NCBI RefSeq assembly: GCF_030272615.1 | Contig: NC_081410.1 | Coordinates: 119,412,640 to 119,476,639 of the forward strand | Reading direction: 5' to 3' | Source of the DNA: Cryptomeria japonica | Taxonomy: Eukaryota; Streptophyta; Pinopsida; Cupressales; Cupressaceae | Length of the DNA stretch: 64,000 bases | Part shown: positions 12,130 through 24,516 of the stretch, piece by piece | Position numbering within the stretch: the stretch's first letter is position 1 | Layout: every line of letters starts with the position of its first letter | Made by a program: the position numbers and the translations under genes | The notes under the pieces: model-generated | Seen by the model: the letters and a program-made list of their open reading frames with translations, nothing else | The model's database searches: none | What the model was told of the DNA's origin: nothing

Positions 12130-15100
12130 ATGGAAGAGCAGATGAAAGCCACAGAGGTTTCTGTGCAGAAACCTCTTAAGCATTGGCACAATGTTGCTCT
12201 CCTTAGCCACTTCAATTGCTTTGCTGTGTCACAAACAAGAAACAATGCAAAGGATGGTGCTGATATTGAAGTTGGATCCTCCAAGAAGAAAACAAGAGGA
12301 GGATGGAGAACCATGCCCTACATAATAGGTGAAACTCTGGTTTTTTCCTCCCTCTTAACTGAAATCTAATGCCCATTCAAAATGAATGGATGTCTATTCC
12401 TTAGTCCACTCACCAGCTTGCACTAGCACCTTTACATTATATGGTATGAATTTTGTGGGTTTAACCGTGTAGCTAGCTCAAATTTATATAGTCTACTTAG
12501 TATTCATTGTATCTGAGTCATTTTGATACTACTCTTCGGATTTAAGTATATAGCTAACTCAAATTTTATAAGTAGTGTTTATAAACAGTCTACTTAGTAT
12601 TCATTATATTTAAGCGATGAAAGAATTGGTTATGAGAAGATCATTCATTTTGATACTACTCCCCAGATTTGTTTTATGAGCAGTCTTTGTACACAGTCTA
12701 CTTAGTATTCATTGTAATTAAGCGAAGAAAGAAAATCATTGATTATGAGAAGATCATTCATTTTGATACTACTTTCTTGAGTTTAACTGTATAGCTAACT
12801 CAAATATTATGAGTAGTCTTGATACTTAGTTTCAATGTATTTAAGTGAGGAAAGAATTGATGAGGAGAAGGTTATTAGTTTTGATACTACTCCCCTTCAA
12901 ATACATTTAGCCGTGCATTTTCTCTCAAAATTAAATCAACTTGTACCTCATTTGTAAAACCTTGAACAAGTATGAACTATTCATTACAGAGCTGCTTGAT
13001 ACTGATCAATATTTTGAAAGATCTCTAACACCTAAACCCAAATAAGTACTATTGAAGTTACTATATTGTGTTTTTATTAAAGGTGGTTAGAATATCACAA
13101 ATGTTTTGAGATGGGTATTAATGGACATTGTTATTAGACAATTTGTTGTATAGATTCTACTGCAAGAAAAGGTTTTGCATAGTATTTTTAACTTTGTTCT
13201 ATGATGGAACATTGTGTTCAGGAAATGAGAGCTGTGAGAAGCTAGCTTTGACGGGTTTGTCGGCTAACATGATTGTCTACCTAACAACGAAATACAATAT
13301 GCAGAAAGTTGCAGCAACGAATGTACTTAATATCTGGTCTGGAACAACAAGCCTTGCAACCTTGCCCGGAGCTTTTGTGGCGGATTCCTATCTTGGCAAA
13401 TTTCGAACCATAGTCATTGGTTGTGTTTCATATTTAGTGGTAATTACTTACACTTTTTGTTGGAAGAACATTTTGCTTTCTACTTTTTGTTAGAATAAAA
13501 TGGTCTACTGAGAAAGGTCTTGGATTCAAGTTGTGAACAAGCCTTTTGAAAGCTTGATTGATAAAGTTAGGTTGAGCCTGTAGAACCAGAGGTTTGCAAC
13601 TGAAAATTAAAACATTTTACTTAATTTAAGTATAAATAGTAATTTCTGACTGTTTCTGAAGTTTTTGTTTGATTAAAGTTGAACCCACAACATATCCCAT
13701 TGTTTAAGCTCTTTCATAGAACAAGTGATTACAGAAGGGAATTAGAAGTTGTGAATTAGTGATATGTTGTTTGATTGGTAATGAGAAATTTGCTAATGAG
13801 TAATGATGTATTGTTATATGATTAATGTGCAGGGATTGTCTCTTCTGACTCTCACAGCAGTCATCCCTCAGTTCAGACCAACTCATTGCAGTGCCACCCA
13901 GAAAAAATTGAGAAAATGTGAGAGAGCATCCAAAACACAATGGGCTCTTCTTGTGTTGGTTTTCTTATTCAAATGTATTGGGTCTGCAGGGATAAAACCC
14001 TGTTCCATGGCATTTGGAGCAGATCAGTTCCAACAGGAAGGAGAAGTAAAAGATAAAGAAGAAAAATCCAAGGAGAAGAAAAGAATAGAGAGTTTCTTTA
14101 ATTGGTATTACTTTTCAAGTTGTTTTGCTCTCGTTGTAGCCCTCACTGTTATTATTTATATTCAGAGCAATGTGAGCTGGAGTTTGGGGTTTGGCATCTG
14201 TACTCTGCTCATGCTAATATCCACGGTTATCTTCCTTGTTGGAGCTCCCATTTTCCTCCATGACATTCCACAAGGTAGTCCGTTCACTGGATTTGCACAG
14301 GTGATAGTGGCATCAATCAGGAAGTGGAATTTATCCCTGCCTTGTGATTCTGCAAAGCTTTATCATTGCCAAGGCAGCTCCAAGCCTCCTCTCACAGACA
14401 GATTCAGGTAAGTTTACTATAAGATTTTAGAGAGGAAGATTGTCGGAACATAAAAAAATTAATTTTCCTTTCGAATTAGTTTTTCTGATGCTAAGTTTTC
14501 CAAAGAGGATGGCGTACATCAAACATTAGCTTCTGCTTCTAGTTCTTTTAATTTTTTGTTTCAGTTGAAAATATTTTATAACATGATATAAGGGTTTATC
14601 TCTGCCAATAATATTAGAAAACAATTATACATGTTTGTAAGTTTAATCAGTTGCTTTGTAAGTTGTTTATTACTTTTTTGAAAGATAAAAAACACATTAT
14701 TTATTGATCACAGATAGCAATGAATCATACACGTCCCTCTTTTTTCTATTCATTTCAAAAGACAAAAAGCTGCTACATAATTGAAACTATTAATATCTCC
14801 TATTGTTGTTGTTGTCCATGTTGAATAAGTGAGATTTATCAAAAGTTCGTTATATGAATTATGAGGTTTCTGATATATAAATTATAAAAATATTATATAT
14901 TTAAATAGGTACGTAGGAAGTATTTTTTTCTTAGGTCAGAATTGGATTATAAAAATTTTGAGTCAAAGCATTCATCAAAAATGAGTAAATAAATTTGACT
15001 CAAAACTATTAATCTTTTTGAATTTTTGAGTCAAACCACTCATTATATATGAGTCAATAAATTTGACTTGATGACTATCCAGATGAATCTTGATATAAAT

Positions 15101-16918
15101 ATCATGATATTTCGAACTGCTATATCATTATCATTTAACAAAGGATGCAATGTAACAAAGTCTCTAGACAGTCAATTCCTTTCTGACGCCAATCATTCAT
15201 CCTTACCACACTCAAAGCTCTAGTTTTGATGACAGGTTTTGTTCAAGCTGTCCAATCTCTGTTTATGAATGCTTCCCCTTGCTTAACCATCAATGACATT
15301 TTGGCTTAAACAGCACATTCTAAGTTTTGACTCATTTAGGTAGTTCATCTGAAATCACACTAATAGATAGATTCTAGTGAAGAAGCTGGTGTGATTCCAT
15401 ATGAACTGCTACCTAAACAAATCAAAGTTTAGAATATGTTACTTAAGCTAGCATATCAATGACTGCCCCCCAAATACCATGGAGACTATTTGATAAATCA
15501 GATCCCAGATTCAACCTGCAACCTAGTTTTCAGTGTCCAACAATTCATTTTCCTTCTACAGCAGCTCTGTCATCTTAATGATGGATCATGAAGTGTGATC
15601 TGAATCGTTGATGCAAATAAATCTTACACAACAGAATCCATAAACATAATACATTATTATTGTGTGTATCTTCTGGTAATGGCTGCTTGTGTTTATTTCC
15701 TCGATGTTTCCCATCAAATGATCCATCCTCATGAAGAAGAACAAGTAAAAAAAACAGAATAATTTGATTCAAAATATTGAAGAAATAAATATACAGCTAT
15801 TACCAGAAAATACACTTGTGAAAATCTAATGTTTCTAGCTAAAATAAAAAAATACAACATACCCAGACCCTTAACTCTTCCATCAATGACAGTAAAAAAT
15901 CAATATTTATTGAAAACCCTGTGTGTTTATATCTGTTCATGAACCCATTTCCAACAACAACAACAACAACAAAAAAAAAAAAAAAAAAAAATTCTAAAAA
16001 TATTTGCCTCTGAACCCCAGGTTTCTGGACAAGGCGGCCATAATAACAGAAAAAGACATCCAAAGCGACGGATCAGTGGGCAACCGATGGAGACTCTCTT
16101 CGACGGCCCAAATCGAAGCCCTAAAATCCATAATTGCAACTCTCCCCATCTTCTCCTGCGGTATCGCGACCTCAATAACGAAGGCACAGCAGCACACATT
16201 TTCAGTACTACAAGCCCTAACCATGAACAGAAAGCTAGGGTCAACCAATTTCGAGATTCCAGCAGGATCCTTCTCAGTCTTCTCTCTACTAGTCCTCATA
16301 ACGTGGCTCCCATTGTACGACCGACTCATCGTTCCAGCCACCCGCCGGATGACAAAAAATGGGCGAGGAATCACAGTATTTCAGAGAATGGGCATCGGCC
16401 TTGCAATTTCCGCAATCTCAATGCTGGTTGCGGGTTTTGTCGAAATAAAGAGACGAAACGCAGCGCGAAGTCACGGCCTGGCGGACGATCCCTCGGCCGT
16501 GGTTCCTATTTCGGCCTTCTGGCTCGTTCCACAGTTCTGTATTGCGGGTCTGGGAGAGGCATTTCATACAGTGGGTCACCTGGAGTTTTTCTATGACCAA
16601 TTTCCGCCCACCATGCGCAGCACAGCCATTGCTCTGTCTTCCTGCACTTCTGCAATAGGGCATTACTTGAGCACCATTGTTGTTACAGTTGTTCATAACA
16701 CCACGGGCGGCAATGGAAAACCAGATTGGCTTGATGACAATCTCAATCGTGGTTACCTTTTCTATTTCTACTGGCTTTTGTCTGCCATTGAAGCCCTCAA
16801 CTTGGTATATTTCATCTTCTGTGCTTATATGTATAAGTACACAGTAGAACCTGTCCAAGATCCAGCTTTTGAATCGGGCGTCCAAGAGATGGAATGTAAG
16901 CAAATACAGGAGAATTAG
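12130..16918 (+). CDS. NRT1/PTR family (NPF) proton-coupled transporter, four exons
   Basis: A membrane transporter of the NPF/PTR2 family, which moves nitrate, peptides, hormones or other metabolites with protons, probably at the plasma membrane or tonoplast. The substrate cannot be told from sequence. Exons by GT-AG sites: 12130-12328, 13222-13439, 13833-14407, 16021-16918. They sum to 1,890 bp (629 aa) with consistent phases, and the 218-bp second exon is typical of NPF genes. Visible signatures: GGWRTMPYIIG at the end of exon 1; the proton-coupling ExxEK motif (NESCEK, residues 68-73); GSAGIKPC and FGADQF; the PTR block ESFFNWYYF; RFLDKAAII across the last junction; GLGEAFHTVGHLEFFYDQ near the C-terminus. 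A charged KDKEEKSKEKK loop lies between the halves. The start is the first Met after the TATA-like box. No stop or frameshift was seen, so it looks functional. It resembles NPF1/NPF2 in places, with low confidence. Confidence 0.9.
12460..12900. repeat. Diverged tandem repeat, about 113-127-bp units, in NPF intron 1
   Basis: The phrase TTTTGATACTACT recurs near 12521, 12648, 12761 and 12879. Between occurrences, GTCTACTTAGTATTCATTGTA, AGCTAACTCAAAT and TGAGAAGATCATTCA are shared. It is an old four-unit array inside the first intron. Confidence 0.8.
15220..15545. repeat. Long imperfect inverted repeat (foldback) in NPF intron 3
   Basis: The left arm (about 15288-15360) includes ACATTCTAAG, TTTAGGTAGTTCAT and GAAATCACAC. 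The right arm (about 15390-15462) carries the inverse: GTGTGATTCC, ATGAACTGCTACCTAAA, AAAGTTTAGAATATGT. Weaker complementarity extends outward to about 15225 and 15540. The central loop is about 28 bp. Transcribed with the gene, it would form a long hairpin. It could be a MITE-like foldback or a small-RNA precursor. Confidence 0.65.
15955..16020 (+). other. A-rich tract just before the last splice acceptor of the NPF gene
   Basis: A run of AAC triplets followed by a long A-run ends about 30 bp before the acceptor CCCCAG at 16020. The pyrimidine tract is reduced to a short TTGCCTCTGAACCCC segment. The acceptor is still supported by the exact family match RFLDKAAI across the junction. Confidence 0.6.
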
Positions 16919-17754
16919 CCCAGCTGTGTAATGGCTTCTGTAACTTCGGGCTTATTTGGAGGTGGGCTAAAAGAATGCCTTTTCCGCCTCTGTATCCTCT
17001 GCATGTAAAATTCAGCATGTAGGTAGTCTTTTAAGCTCTGATCTGTAGGTGGATAGTGAATGTCTGTAGTACTGTTGGGTTTTGTAACAAGTTATTATTA
17101 TATTCCTTTTATGATTAAATATCATATTGAATTTAAAAATTTGAGTAACAATGTTATATTTTTAATTAATTTTTTTTTTTAAATAATTTCAAAATTATTA
17201 TTTATCTATTGAGTGTTGTATTTTTTAAATGTATTTTTAAGTGAAAATTCAATTATATCAATAATGTTTTGTTGTTTTTCAATTTTATTAATGGTTTTTA
17301 TAAATACATGCTCTTTGAGATAAGAATAAAGTAGAGATTTAGCATGCGGGGTTTGAATCTTGATGGCCACAACAATACCACCACCATTTAACCAACACGC
17401 TATGAGAAGAACCCTTTTTTTAAACTCTATTATTATTTTTTATTAATGCGTGTTTTTTGAGCTAACAATAAAGTGGAGATTTAAGTCTATCAATAATAAT
17501 ATTTTGTTTTTTTTAAGCTCTATCAATAATTCCTATAAATATATGTCCCCAATAATAACAATAACAATTAAATCGATCTAGTCTAGAAATTTTGAATAGA
17601 TCATGCAAGCCAAATTTTGTCATTTGTTATTTATTTATTGTTATATACCTATCTTTGTCAGTCACGTCAATATGGCACGCCATAAAATCAATTAATCTCA
17701 TCATCATTAATAGGTAACAAATATAATACTCAACCCAATCCATGAATAAGATAT
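16919..17754. other. NPF 3' flank and AT-rich intergenic DNA
   Basis: Contains the presumed 3' UTR after the TAG at 16916-16918, then AT-rich noncoding DNA. No single polyadenylation signal could be chosen with confidence. Two similar stretches with AATAAAGT-GAGATTTA occur near 17.32 and 17.47 kb. Confidence 0.5.
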
Positions 17755-18545
17755 TTAATTTGAATTCATAGAATGACATTCTTTGATTAGGATTTCCTTC
17801 AGCCTAATAGGATATTGATTATAATTCATATGATTCCATTTGCTATGACATAGGGCTAGATTAGACATCTCATCTACAACTCTATTACTTTCCCTAAACA
17901 CATGTAGCACTTTGGATTGAAGGAAACTCCCAAGTAAGGACTTACTTTCTTCCATCATTCTTTTGATTTTCCAAGAAGTAGCAGCTTCTCCATTTGAAAT
18001 GGTAACAATTAATTTAGAATCACCTTGTACCTTTAACATTTTTAAACCTCACCAAGCTACAACAACTTATACCATATTATTTGAGCCCACTCCAAGATTA
18101 CTGCCATGTCTTTCTATTAATCTCCCTTTGTTGTCCCTAATAACTCCTCCAACACCAGAGATACCAAAGTTTCCTTACTCTAAGATTACTACCATGCCTT
18201 TTTATTAATCTCCCTTTGTTGTCCCTAATAACTCCTCCAACACCGGAGATACCAGGGTTTCCTTTAGAGCATCCATCAAAGTTACATTTTACCCAACCTT
18301 CATCAAGGGGATGTCATCTACTCATCTTCCTATTTAAGATTTTAGTCCAAATTATTTCAGTCAACTCATGTTTAATTCCCCATATTTGCTTGATCCCAAG
18401 TTCCTTATAGCTCAACATTCTTTTAGAGTACCCATAGGAAGCAATATTAATATTATCTTGAATTTGTTGTTTGATGGTCATAAAGAGTTCCATATTATTC
18501 CCCACTTGGTCCTTGGAGATGTAGTTGTTTCTCTCCTTCCACAAT
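17755..18545 (-). pseudogene. L1-type LINE ORF2 C-terminus (RNase H domain), broken
   Basis: On the minus strand this reads as the end of a plant L1-like LINE ORF2. A WKERNN block (end of the zinc-binding reverse-transcriptase tail, about 18.54 kb) leads into WVKCNFDGCSKGNPG, the start of the LINE-borne RNase H (RVT_3). Later GDSKLIV and HVFRESNRVVDEMSNLA give the second and last catalytic regions, ending at a natural stop near 17755. The domain is interrupted by an internal tandem duplication of about 89 bp (18092-18270) that repeats the SGVGGVIRDNKGR segment and shifts the frame. The reverse transcriptase and endonuclease are absent. It belongs with the ORF1 remnant near 20 kb, in the same orientation. 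Confidence 0.75.
18092..18270. repeat. 89-bp tandem duplication inside the LINE RNase H
   Basis: AAGATTACT-CCATG and TCTCCCTTTGTTGTCCCTAA recur about 89 bp apart. Because 89 is not a multiple of 3, the duplication breaks the RNase H frame. Confidence 0.8.
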
Positions 18546-19929
18546 CCCTAAGACACAAATGAGGGAATTTATCTCCATAGATCCTTAATAATAAATGAAA
18601 CAACAACAAACTACATCAAGGAATCTTCATGTTATGTTTTATATATGACTTCATGGTGGATTTTATGTGATTTATCATATTATTGCATGAACACATGGAG
18701 GACTTATCATAAGAGCATTGCATCACTTATTGAAAGTATAATCTTCTACATTCAAATATTTCAATTTTGAATACATCCTTGCCCTCAAAAGACAAGATTT
18801 CTAATTCAATTCAAAATCAATTTCTACTTCAATTGTGGTTAATTCCAAACCTAGGGTTTGACCTAAGCAAACTTGTATCCACAACATTCTTTCTCTCCTT
18901 TTGTGTGTAGGTACAAGTTGTCAATGGAGACAGAGTTCAAGAGACCTTCAACAAACTAATATAGATCCCTTCTCATATTTTGGAAATGGTTTTCTGGTAC
19001 GAAGGCACTTGGGGTGCCCTTATACTCTAGGTTTCCTTTTAGATTATGGAGGCAGCTTAGTCTCAACCTCGAAAAGTAGATCTCCAAAAACCAGCTATAG
19101 GGCAAAAGACCAGGGCATTCTAGGCATCCCAATCCCACATATTCAACTTTGAATCATGTTACAAGTGCACAGTCAAATTTCCTACCCATTTATGTACATG
19201 TTGTAGAATCTCTATTAGTTTATCAATTAATTGTGGCATTCTAAGTTCATACATGTACTTTCTTATCCTAGATTTGGCCTCCAATTCACACCTTGTTAAT
19301 TACATCTTTAACTCGAACAAAAGGGAATTGAATTCAATTATCATTCAACCCTCTTCCTAATAGAATTGAGGTTGGATCTCTTGGGTTCATTCTCCCTTTT
19401 AATGTTTTATTTGCAAAATAGGTCATTTCCTAGTATACATAGCTTAACTTTTGAAACCATATTTTTATCCATTACGCATGTTATCCTCATCCCCAAGAAA
19501 GGATAATTTATTCTGCAAGAAATCAAATGCCATCTTAGAAGCTATTATGCAAGAAATAAGAAACCCTGCACTTTTCTAGAGCTTCATTGTCAGCGTCTAC
19601 ACACCTAGAAGGGTTGCTAGAGTGATTGAGAGAGGTTGGCTAAGTGGTTAACATTGAGGCAGGCTAAGGAGTTTGAACCCAAGCAGTGCAAACAACACCA
19701 TCACTAGTCATGGGAACAACAGACTCCTTCCTCTGATCCAATAGCTGCAATTGTGGTTGTGGAGGCCCTGTGGCTACAAAGCAATGAAACCTTGCTACTT
19801 GAGAGAAGCCGAAGCAGAGGAATTATTTTCTTTATGAGCTACTATAGTCCAACTCTCCTCAGCCTTAGGGGCCTCACAAAAGCATGAAGGTGTAGACTCC
19901 TTGGGGGAAGTCTTAAAACCCGCAGAGTG
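18546..19929. other. Probable LINE interior or insertion, no clear domain
   Basis: The segment lies between the LINE ORF1 and RNase H remnants. I could not recognise endonuclease or reverse-transcriptase motifs in any frame. It may be a deleted and scrambled remainder of ORF2, or unrelated DNA. Confidence 0.35.
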
Positions 19930-20560
19930 GCCAAAGGGTAATCCTTAATATTGTGCTCAAAATACTGACACCGAAAACAAGTATTGGGAAAATTCAAATA
20001 GAGTACTTGTTGCAAATGGTAGAGACCTATCTGAATATCAATAGTCTATTTGAGATCTCAAGATAAATCAACTTCTACAAAGTCCCTCTTATGAGGATGA
20101 GCATGGTAAAATCAGCGAGGCTCAACACAAACAACCTTGTCGATGGATTAGGCAATGGTTTGCAAAAACGACCAACAAGGCAAATGGAGACTAGGAAATT
20201 CAATCTAAATTGGGACCTTGATCTTCTTGTCATTAGAGAAAGAGAAGTCTCTTGACCATGGTTGAAAAACAAGCAGAGATGACCAGACATACCAAGGCCC
20301 ATGCTAGAGGATGGCTTGAACATGGTTAAACTCAGCAAAGCAAAACAAAAAAAGCCTTTGGTGAGATTATGGACGCCATTAAGACAGATCCCATGAGGGG
20401 CCCAGGACTTGGTAACCCAGTCATGAAGCATGCTTTCAAGTGGAACCCTCCCCACAAAATAAACTATCAAAGTAAATTGTCCAGGCCATTGGCATGCACT
20501 ATCAAAATTTTGAACATGTGAAACAACATCAAGGGTACTATAAGAGGTACCTTATTAAAG
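19930..20560 (-). pseudogene. L1-type LINE ORF1 remnant (DUF4283-like plus zinc knuckle)
   Basis: One minus-strand frame, with at least five in-frame stops, contains the pattern of plant LINE ORF1/gag-like proteins. It shows HGPWYVWSSLLVFQPW (the DUF4283 core, about 20.28 kb), then IEFPSLHLPCW, then HKRDFVEVDLS, and finally CFRCQYFEHNIKDYP near 19.97 kb. The last block is a zinc knuckle whose final Cys has become Tyr. An N-terminal stretch in a neighbouring frame (VGRVPLESMLHDWV) fits the domain's start, so a frameshift is also present. The order relative to the RNase H piece at 17.8-18.5 kb is what a single minus-strand LINE would give. Confidence 0.65.
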
Positions 20561-22402
20561 ACCTTGGGTACAAATTTTCTAGGATGTTTGTTTGGGGGAG
20601 CCATGGTTGTCAGACACCAAAACTCCAACACCAACATCAATTTATGGGCTAAGGCTAGCCAAGACCATTATAAACCTAAAGGCTCCTACAATAAATGTGA
20701 TATGATGGTTGACACACTCAAAAAAATAGGTAGTAGACTAAAACAAGCAAAACCCTAGCAGAGTGCAAAACGATCATCAAAGCTCTCCTTGAAATCCCAA
20801 TTCTATACAGTAGATTTAATTAGTGTCATTAATGAATTCATTTTCTATTATTCCTTGATGGAATTCTTACATATTTGAAAATATCTATTTTTAGTAGAAA
20901 TTGTTGGAGTCTTGGTAAAGGCCATCGAGTATGGCTCTATACTGACCTATTGCACTTGCTTATAAATTTCTAAAAAAAATTACAAATTCGTTTTGTGCAT
21001 ATGTTGCGAATTGCATCACTAGGAATATTGTCTTTATTATTTAATACTTTGCACTAGGTTGATGTCCAACAAGCATTAAATGGGTTTTTATAGTATATTG
21101 TCATCATATCCCCTTTTGATAGATATGGCTTGATGGCATCCAAATAGGCCTGTGATGGATCTTGAGGACATATTTGATCTATCTTTCAATGTTTATAGAG
21201 ACTATTTGTTAGGTGTGCATGTGTGTGTGTAAGAATGCTTAATGTTTGATAATAGGAAAATCTTCGGTTATTAAAATATATCATAATTATTGTTAAGTTG
21301 ATATTATTAAACATCACATTACTAATATCCTATTGAGATTTTTTAGTTGCCAACACTGGAAGAATTAAGTAAGTTATTTTTAGATAATCTTTCATTTAAT
21401 CAATAATGATGAAGGGGTGCTATTATGTGATGGTTGGGTTTAACATTTCTTTATAATTTAAATTATCAAGTTAATAAATGAATCCCATTATATGAAAGGG
21501 GTTACTAATAAATCAACAAACCTTTTTCTTGCTAAAAGTAAACCATGTTGGTACAATTAGTATATCTTTTGAAAGAAGGAATCTCTAGTTTTTCAAAAAT
21601 AGGAATAATAAAATCTTATTTAAGGAACACAATGATATCAAATGTGAAGTAGTGAGTCGAGGAGGGAATAACTGAACCATTCTCTAGTCACTATCTAGTA
21701 TTAGGCTATATTGTCTTTATTTTTAGAAAAATAAGGATTAGGTTTAACCAATTTATAATTCATTACTGTTGAAATTAAACCAATCTCGAGGCTTCGAACT
21801 AAAACATGTCAACTCTTTATTTACCTTAATAATGACTAGGTATTGATAATGGAAATAATTTTAGGTGAACCTATTTATTCTTCCTCATATTTGATATAAG
21901 GTTGCATTTTAAGAAATATCATATGTTTAATGTGAGGGTCTCATATCGTTATGAAAAATGCATCATTTACTAGAGTTAAATTTAGTTGTGCTTTAATTCT
22001 TTGGGAAAGAGAATATGCCTTATTGCAAGTATAATTTCCAAAGAGTGCTTAGTGTGTTTAATCTCATTGATCATAGATTAACATCTATAGTGTTTACTCT
22101 ATAGTTCCTCTTATAGTGAACAATATAGTATTAAACCCTTATAAAGGACCATTGCACATACCTAGGAGCTCGATGAGTATAAGAGATTAAAGTCAATATT
22201 GATTATAGCAATGTCGATCTAGTTAAGAATATGTTAATTTATGAATTTGGTAACATGGCGATCTTTTGGTGTAAAATATTTTACGCATTGATACAATGTT
22301 GGATTCTCGTTACCTTTTTTATGGTATTTGACTAATGATTGTAGTCTTGTATGTATCTTTAAATTTGAGTGAATAGAATTATGGTTATGCTTGACTTTTA
22401 GA
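20561..22402. other. Intergenic DNA left of the large DNA transposon
   Basis: No gene or clear repeat recognised. A short TGTGTGTGTG run occurs near 21.2 kb. Possible reverse-transcriptase-like fragments were considered on the minus strand around 21.7-22.1 kb but were too weak to call. Confidence 0.45.
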
Positions 22403-22406
22403 TTAA
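22403..22406. other. TTAA target-site duplication, left copy
   Basis: TTAA immediately precedes the left terminal repeat and is matched by TTAA at the right end. TTAA is its own reverse complement, so a pre-existing palindromic site is the expected target. Confidence 0.7.
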
Positions 22407-22455
22407 GGGTAAGTGCACAAAGATGGTGGTCAAAAAGGGGGGTATAAGTGGACAC
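22407..22455 (+). repeat. Left terminal inverted repeat
   Basis: The first 26 bp match the right end with two mismatches (AA against GT at positions 5-6). The match resumes with AGTGGACAC after a G-rich insertion of about 8 bp not present on the right. Confidence 0.85.
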
Positions 22456-22616
22456 TTTTTTTCTGAAATCAGGTGAACCTGAACTTAGAGGCAAAATTTG
22501 AAAGTCATCCACTCAAGATATGAAGATAATCAAAGATCAAATATTGTAGTACTCTGAATCTAGTTTCCAAACTACTAAACTTTTTCAAAATTGGATAAGA
22601 TTAAGGGGGTCCAATC

Positions 22617-22856
22617 CTTCGCGCACGAAAAACTGACCCTATTTTTTTTTTTAAAACATAACATAGTGTCTGACGTGTGCATCAAAAAAGTCATAGTTAG
22701 ATTTAGTATTTTGACAAATCCTTTGGCAGAAAGATAGTTAAGAGTGAGCATTAGAAGATGTGTATTTTTTTGTAAGTTTTGTTGAGTATTTTTTTTTTAA
22801 TGATTTTTCCAATCGAGCACATCCTGAAAATTCAATACCTGTTCGTGCGCGAAGCA
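22617..22856. repeat. Inverted pair of TTCGCGCACGAA motifs near the left end
   Basis: CCTTCGCGCACGAA near 22617 and GTTCGTGCGCGAAG near 22842 are inverse copies about 225 bp apart. Each is itself nearly palindromic. They lie between the left TIR and the 29-bp array and could be additional protein-binding sites. Confidence 0.5.
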
Positions 22857-23278
22857 TAAGTTGCACTAAACAAATTGAAAATACAATTTTATTTTTTTTT
22901 AATTGTAAAGAATCAAGTGCACTACAATAATATATAAAGTTTTTTAAATTTGGATACGTATATCAAAAGTTATTCAAAAAATGGTGCACCTATGTCTATG
23001 AGAACTATGGAGACACTAGTAAAAGAAATTCAATAATAATATGTTATTGTTGTTCAAATTGAAAAAAAATTATATGGTTAGAAAGCTCAGAAGATTGGTG
23101 AAAATATGGTGGCAATTTTAGAAATACCCACTTTATGAAGTGTAAACCTGATGATGACAAAGTCTATAAACCAAGTTGATAAAATAAAACACGTCAAAAA
23201 TGAGAGAAATGGAGGGAAATCAAACTTCCAATCCATAGCTTTGTCATCCAGGCCTATTTCCAAGCCTAAAAAGTCAAA

Positions 23279-23409
23279 AGCACGTACGGGGTACGTATGG
23301 TTTAAAAAGCGCATATGGGATATTTATAGTGTAAGAAGCGCATACGCGCGTGTTTCCCATTAAACAACGCGTACGCGCTATCTTTACTATAAACAGCGTG
23401 TACGCGCTA
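23279..23409. repeat. Left subterminal array, 29-bp period, GCGYRTACGCGC motifs
   Basis: Five motifs begin at about 23279, 23309, 23338, 23367 and 23396: AGCACGTACGGGG, AGCGCATATGGG, AGCGCATACGCGCG, AACGCGTACGCGCTA, AGCGTGTACGCGCTA. The motif is palindromic at its core (GCGTACGC), and the A/T-rich spacers are not conserved. The same motif and spacing are found at the right end of the element. Confidence 0.85.
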
Positions 23410-23545
23410 TTGTATAATATGATATTCTATGTATAATATGTGCATATTCATATAATATATGTAATATATAATATGTGTATAATATGACATTGTATATATA
23501 ATATGTTTATATACATATAATATATTAAACATATATATACACATG
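23410..23545. repeat. ATAATATG-type AT-rich repeat
   Basis: Irregular repeats of ATAATATG and TATATAC units between the subterminal array and the CT microsatellite. Low complexity, no coding signal. Confidence 0.7.
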
Positions 23546-23584
23546 TAAGTGTATCGATGCTCTCCCTCTCAACGCATACAAGGT

Positions 23585-23640
23585 CTCTCTCTCTCTGCTC
23601 TCGCGAGAGCGAGAGCGCGCTCTCCTCTCTCTCTCTCTCC

Positions 23641-23676
<36 letters not shown>

Positions 23677-23848
23677 ACCCATCCCTCTTCTTCTTCTCTC
23701 CCTCCATACCCCACTACAACTGTGTCTGCACTTCTATAGAAGTAAGGGAATTTGATTTCTTATCTACAACTTCCTCTTTGATTTTAGCATGTATTCTCTC
23801 CCTCCCTCTCCCCTCTCCTCTCCCTCTCCCACCTCTCTCTCTCTCTCA

Positions 23849-23921
<73 letters not shown>

Positions 23922-23990
23922 TCCCCCCATGTTCTCTCCCTCTCCCCTCTCCTCTCCCTCTCTCCCTCTCTTTCCTCTCCCCTCTCCTCT

Positions 23991-24028
<38 letters not shown>

Positions 24029-24311
24029 CCTCCCTCTCTCTCCCTTCCCTCCCCCCCTCTTCTCTCCCTCTCTCCCTCTCCCTTCCCCCCATGTTCTCTC
24101 CCTCTCTCTCCCTCTCCCCTCTCCCTCTCCCCTCTCCTCTCCCTCTCTCCCTCTCTTTCCCTCTCCCCTCTCCTCTCCCTCTCCTCTCCCACCCCCCCCT
24201 CGTCTCTCTCTCTCTCTCTCCCTCTCCCCTCTCCCTCTCCCCTCTCCTCTCCCTCTCTTTCCCTCTCCCCTCTCCTCTCCCTCTCTCTCCTCTCTCTCCC
24301 ACCCCCCCTCG

Positions 24312-24396
<85 letters not shown>

Positions 24397-24442
24397 TCTC
24401 TCCCTCCCTCTCTCCCTCCCTCTACCTCTCCCTTCCCCCCAT

Positions 24443-24516
<74 letters not shown>

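Noticed and set aside
16087-16903. Frames of 161-169 codons overlapping the last NPF exon on both strands
   Set aside because: Shadow frames of the coding exon, which carries the family motifs in another frame.
21550-22250. Possible eroded Ty3/gypsy reverse transcriptase on the minus strand
   Set aside because: Only weak matches over a few residues, no YVDD and no domain order, so not supportable.
22403-22406. Idea that TTAA is only part of the terminal repeat and not a target duplication
   Set aside because: It cannot be fully excluded because TTAA is palindromic, but TTAA is a well-known target and similarity outside it (GA against the inverse of TGG) ends at once.
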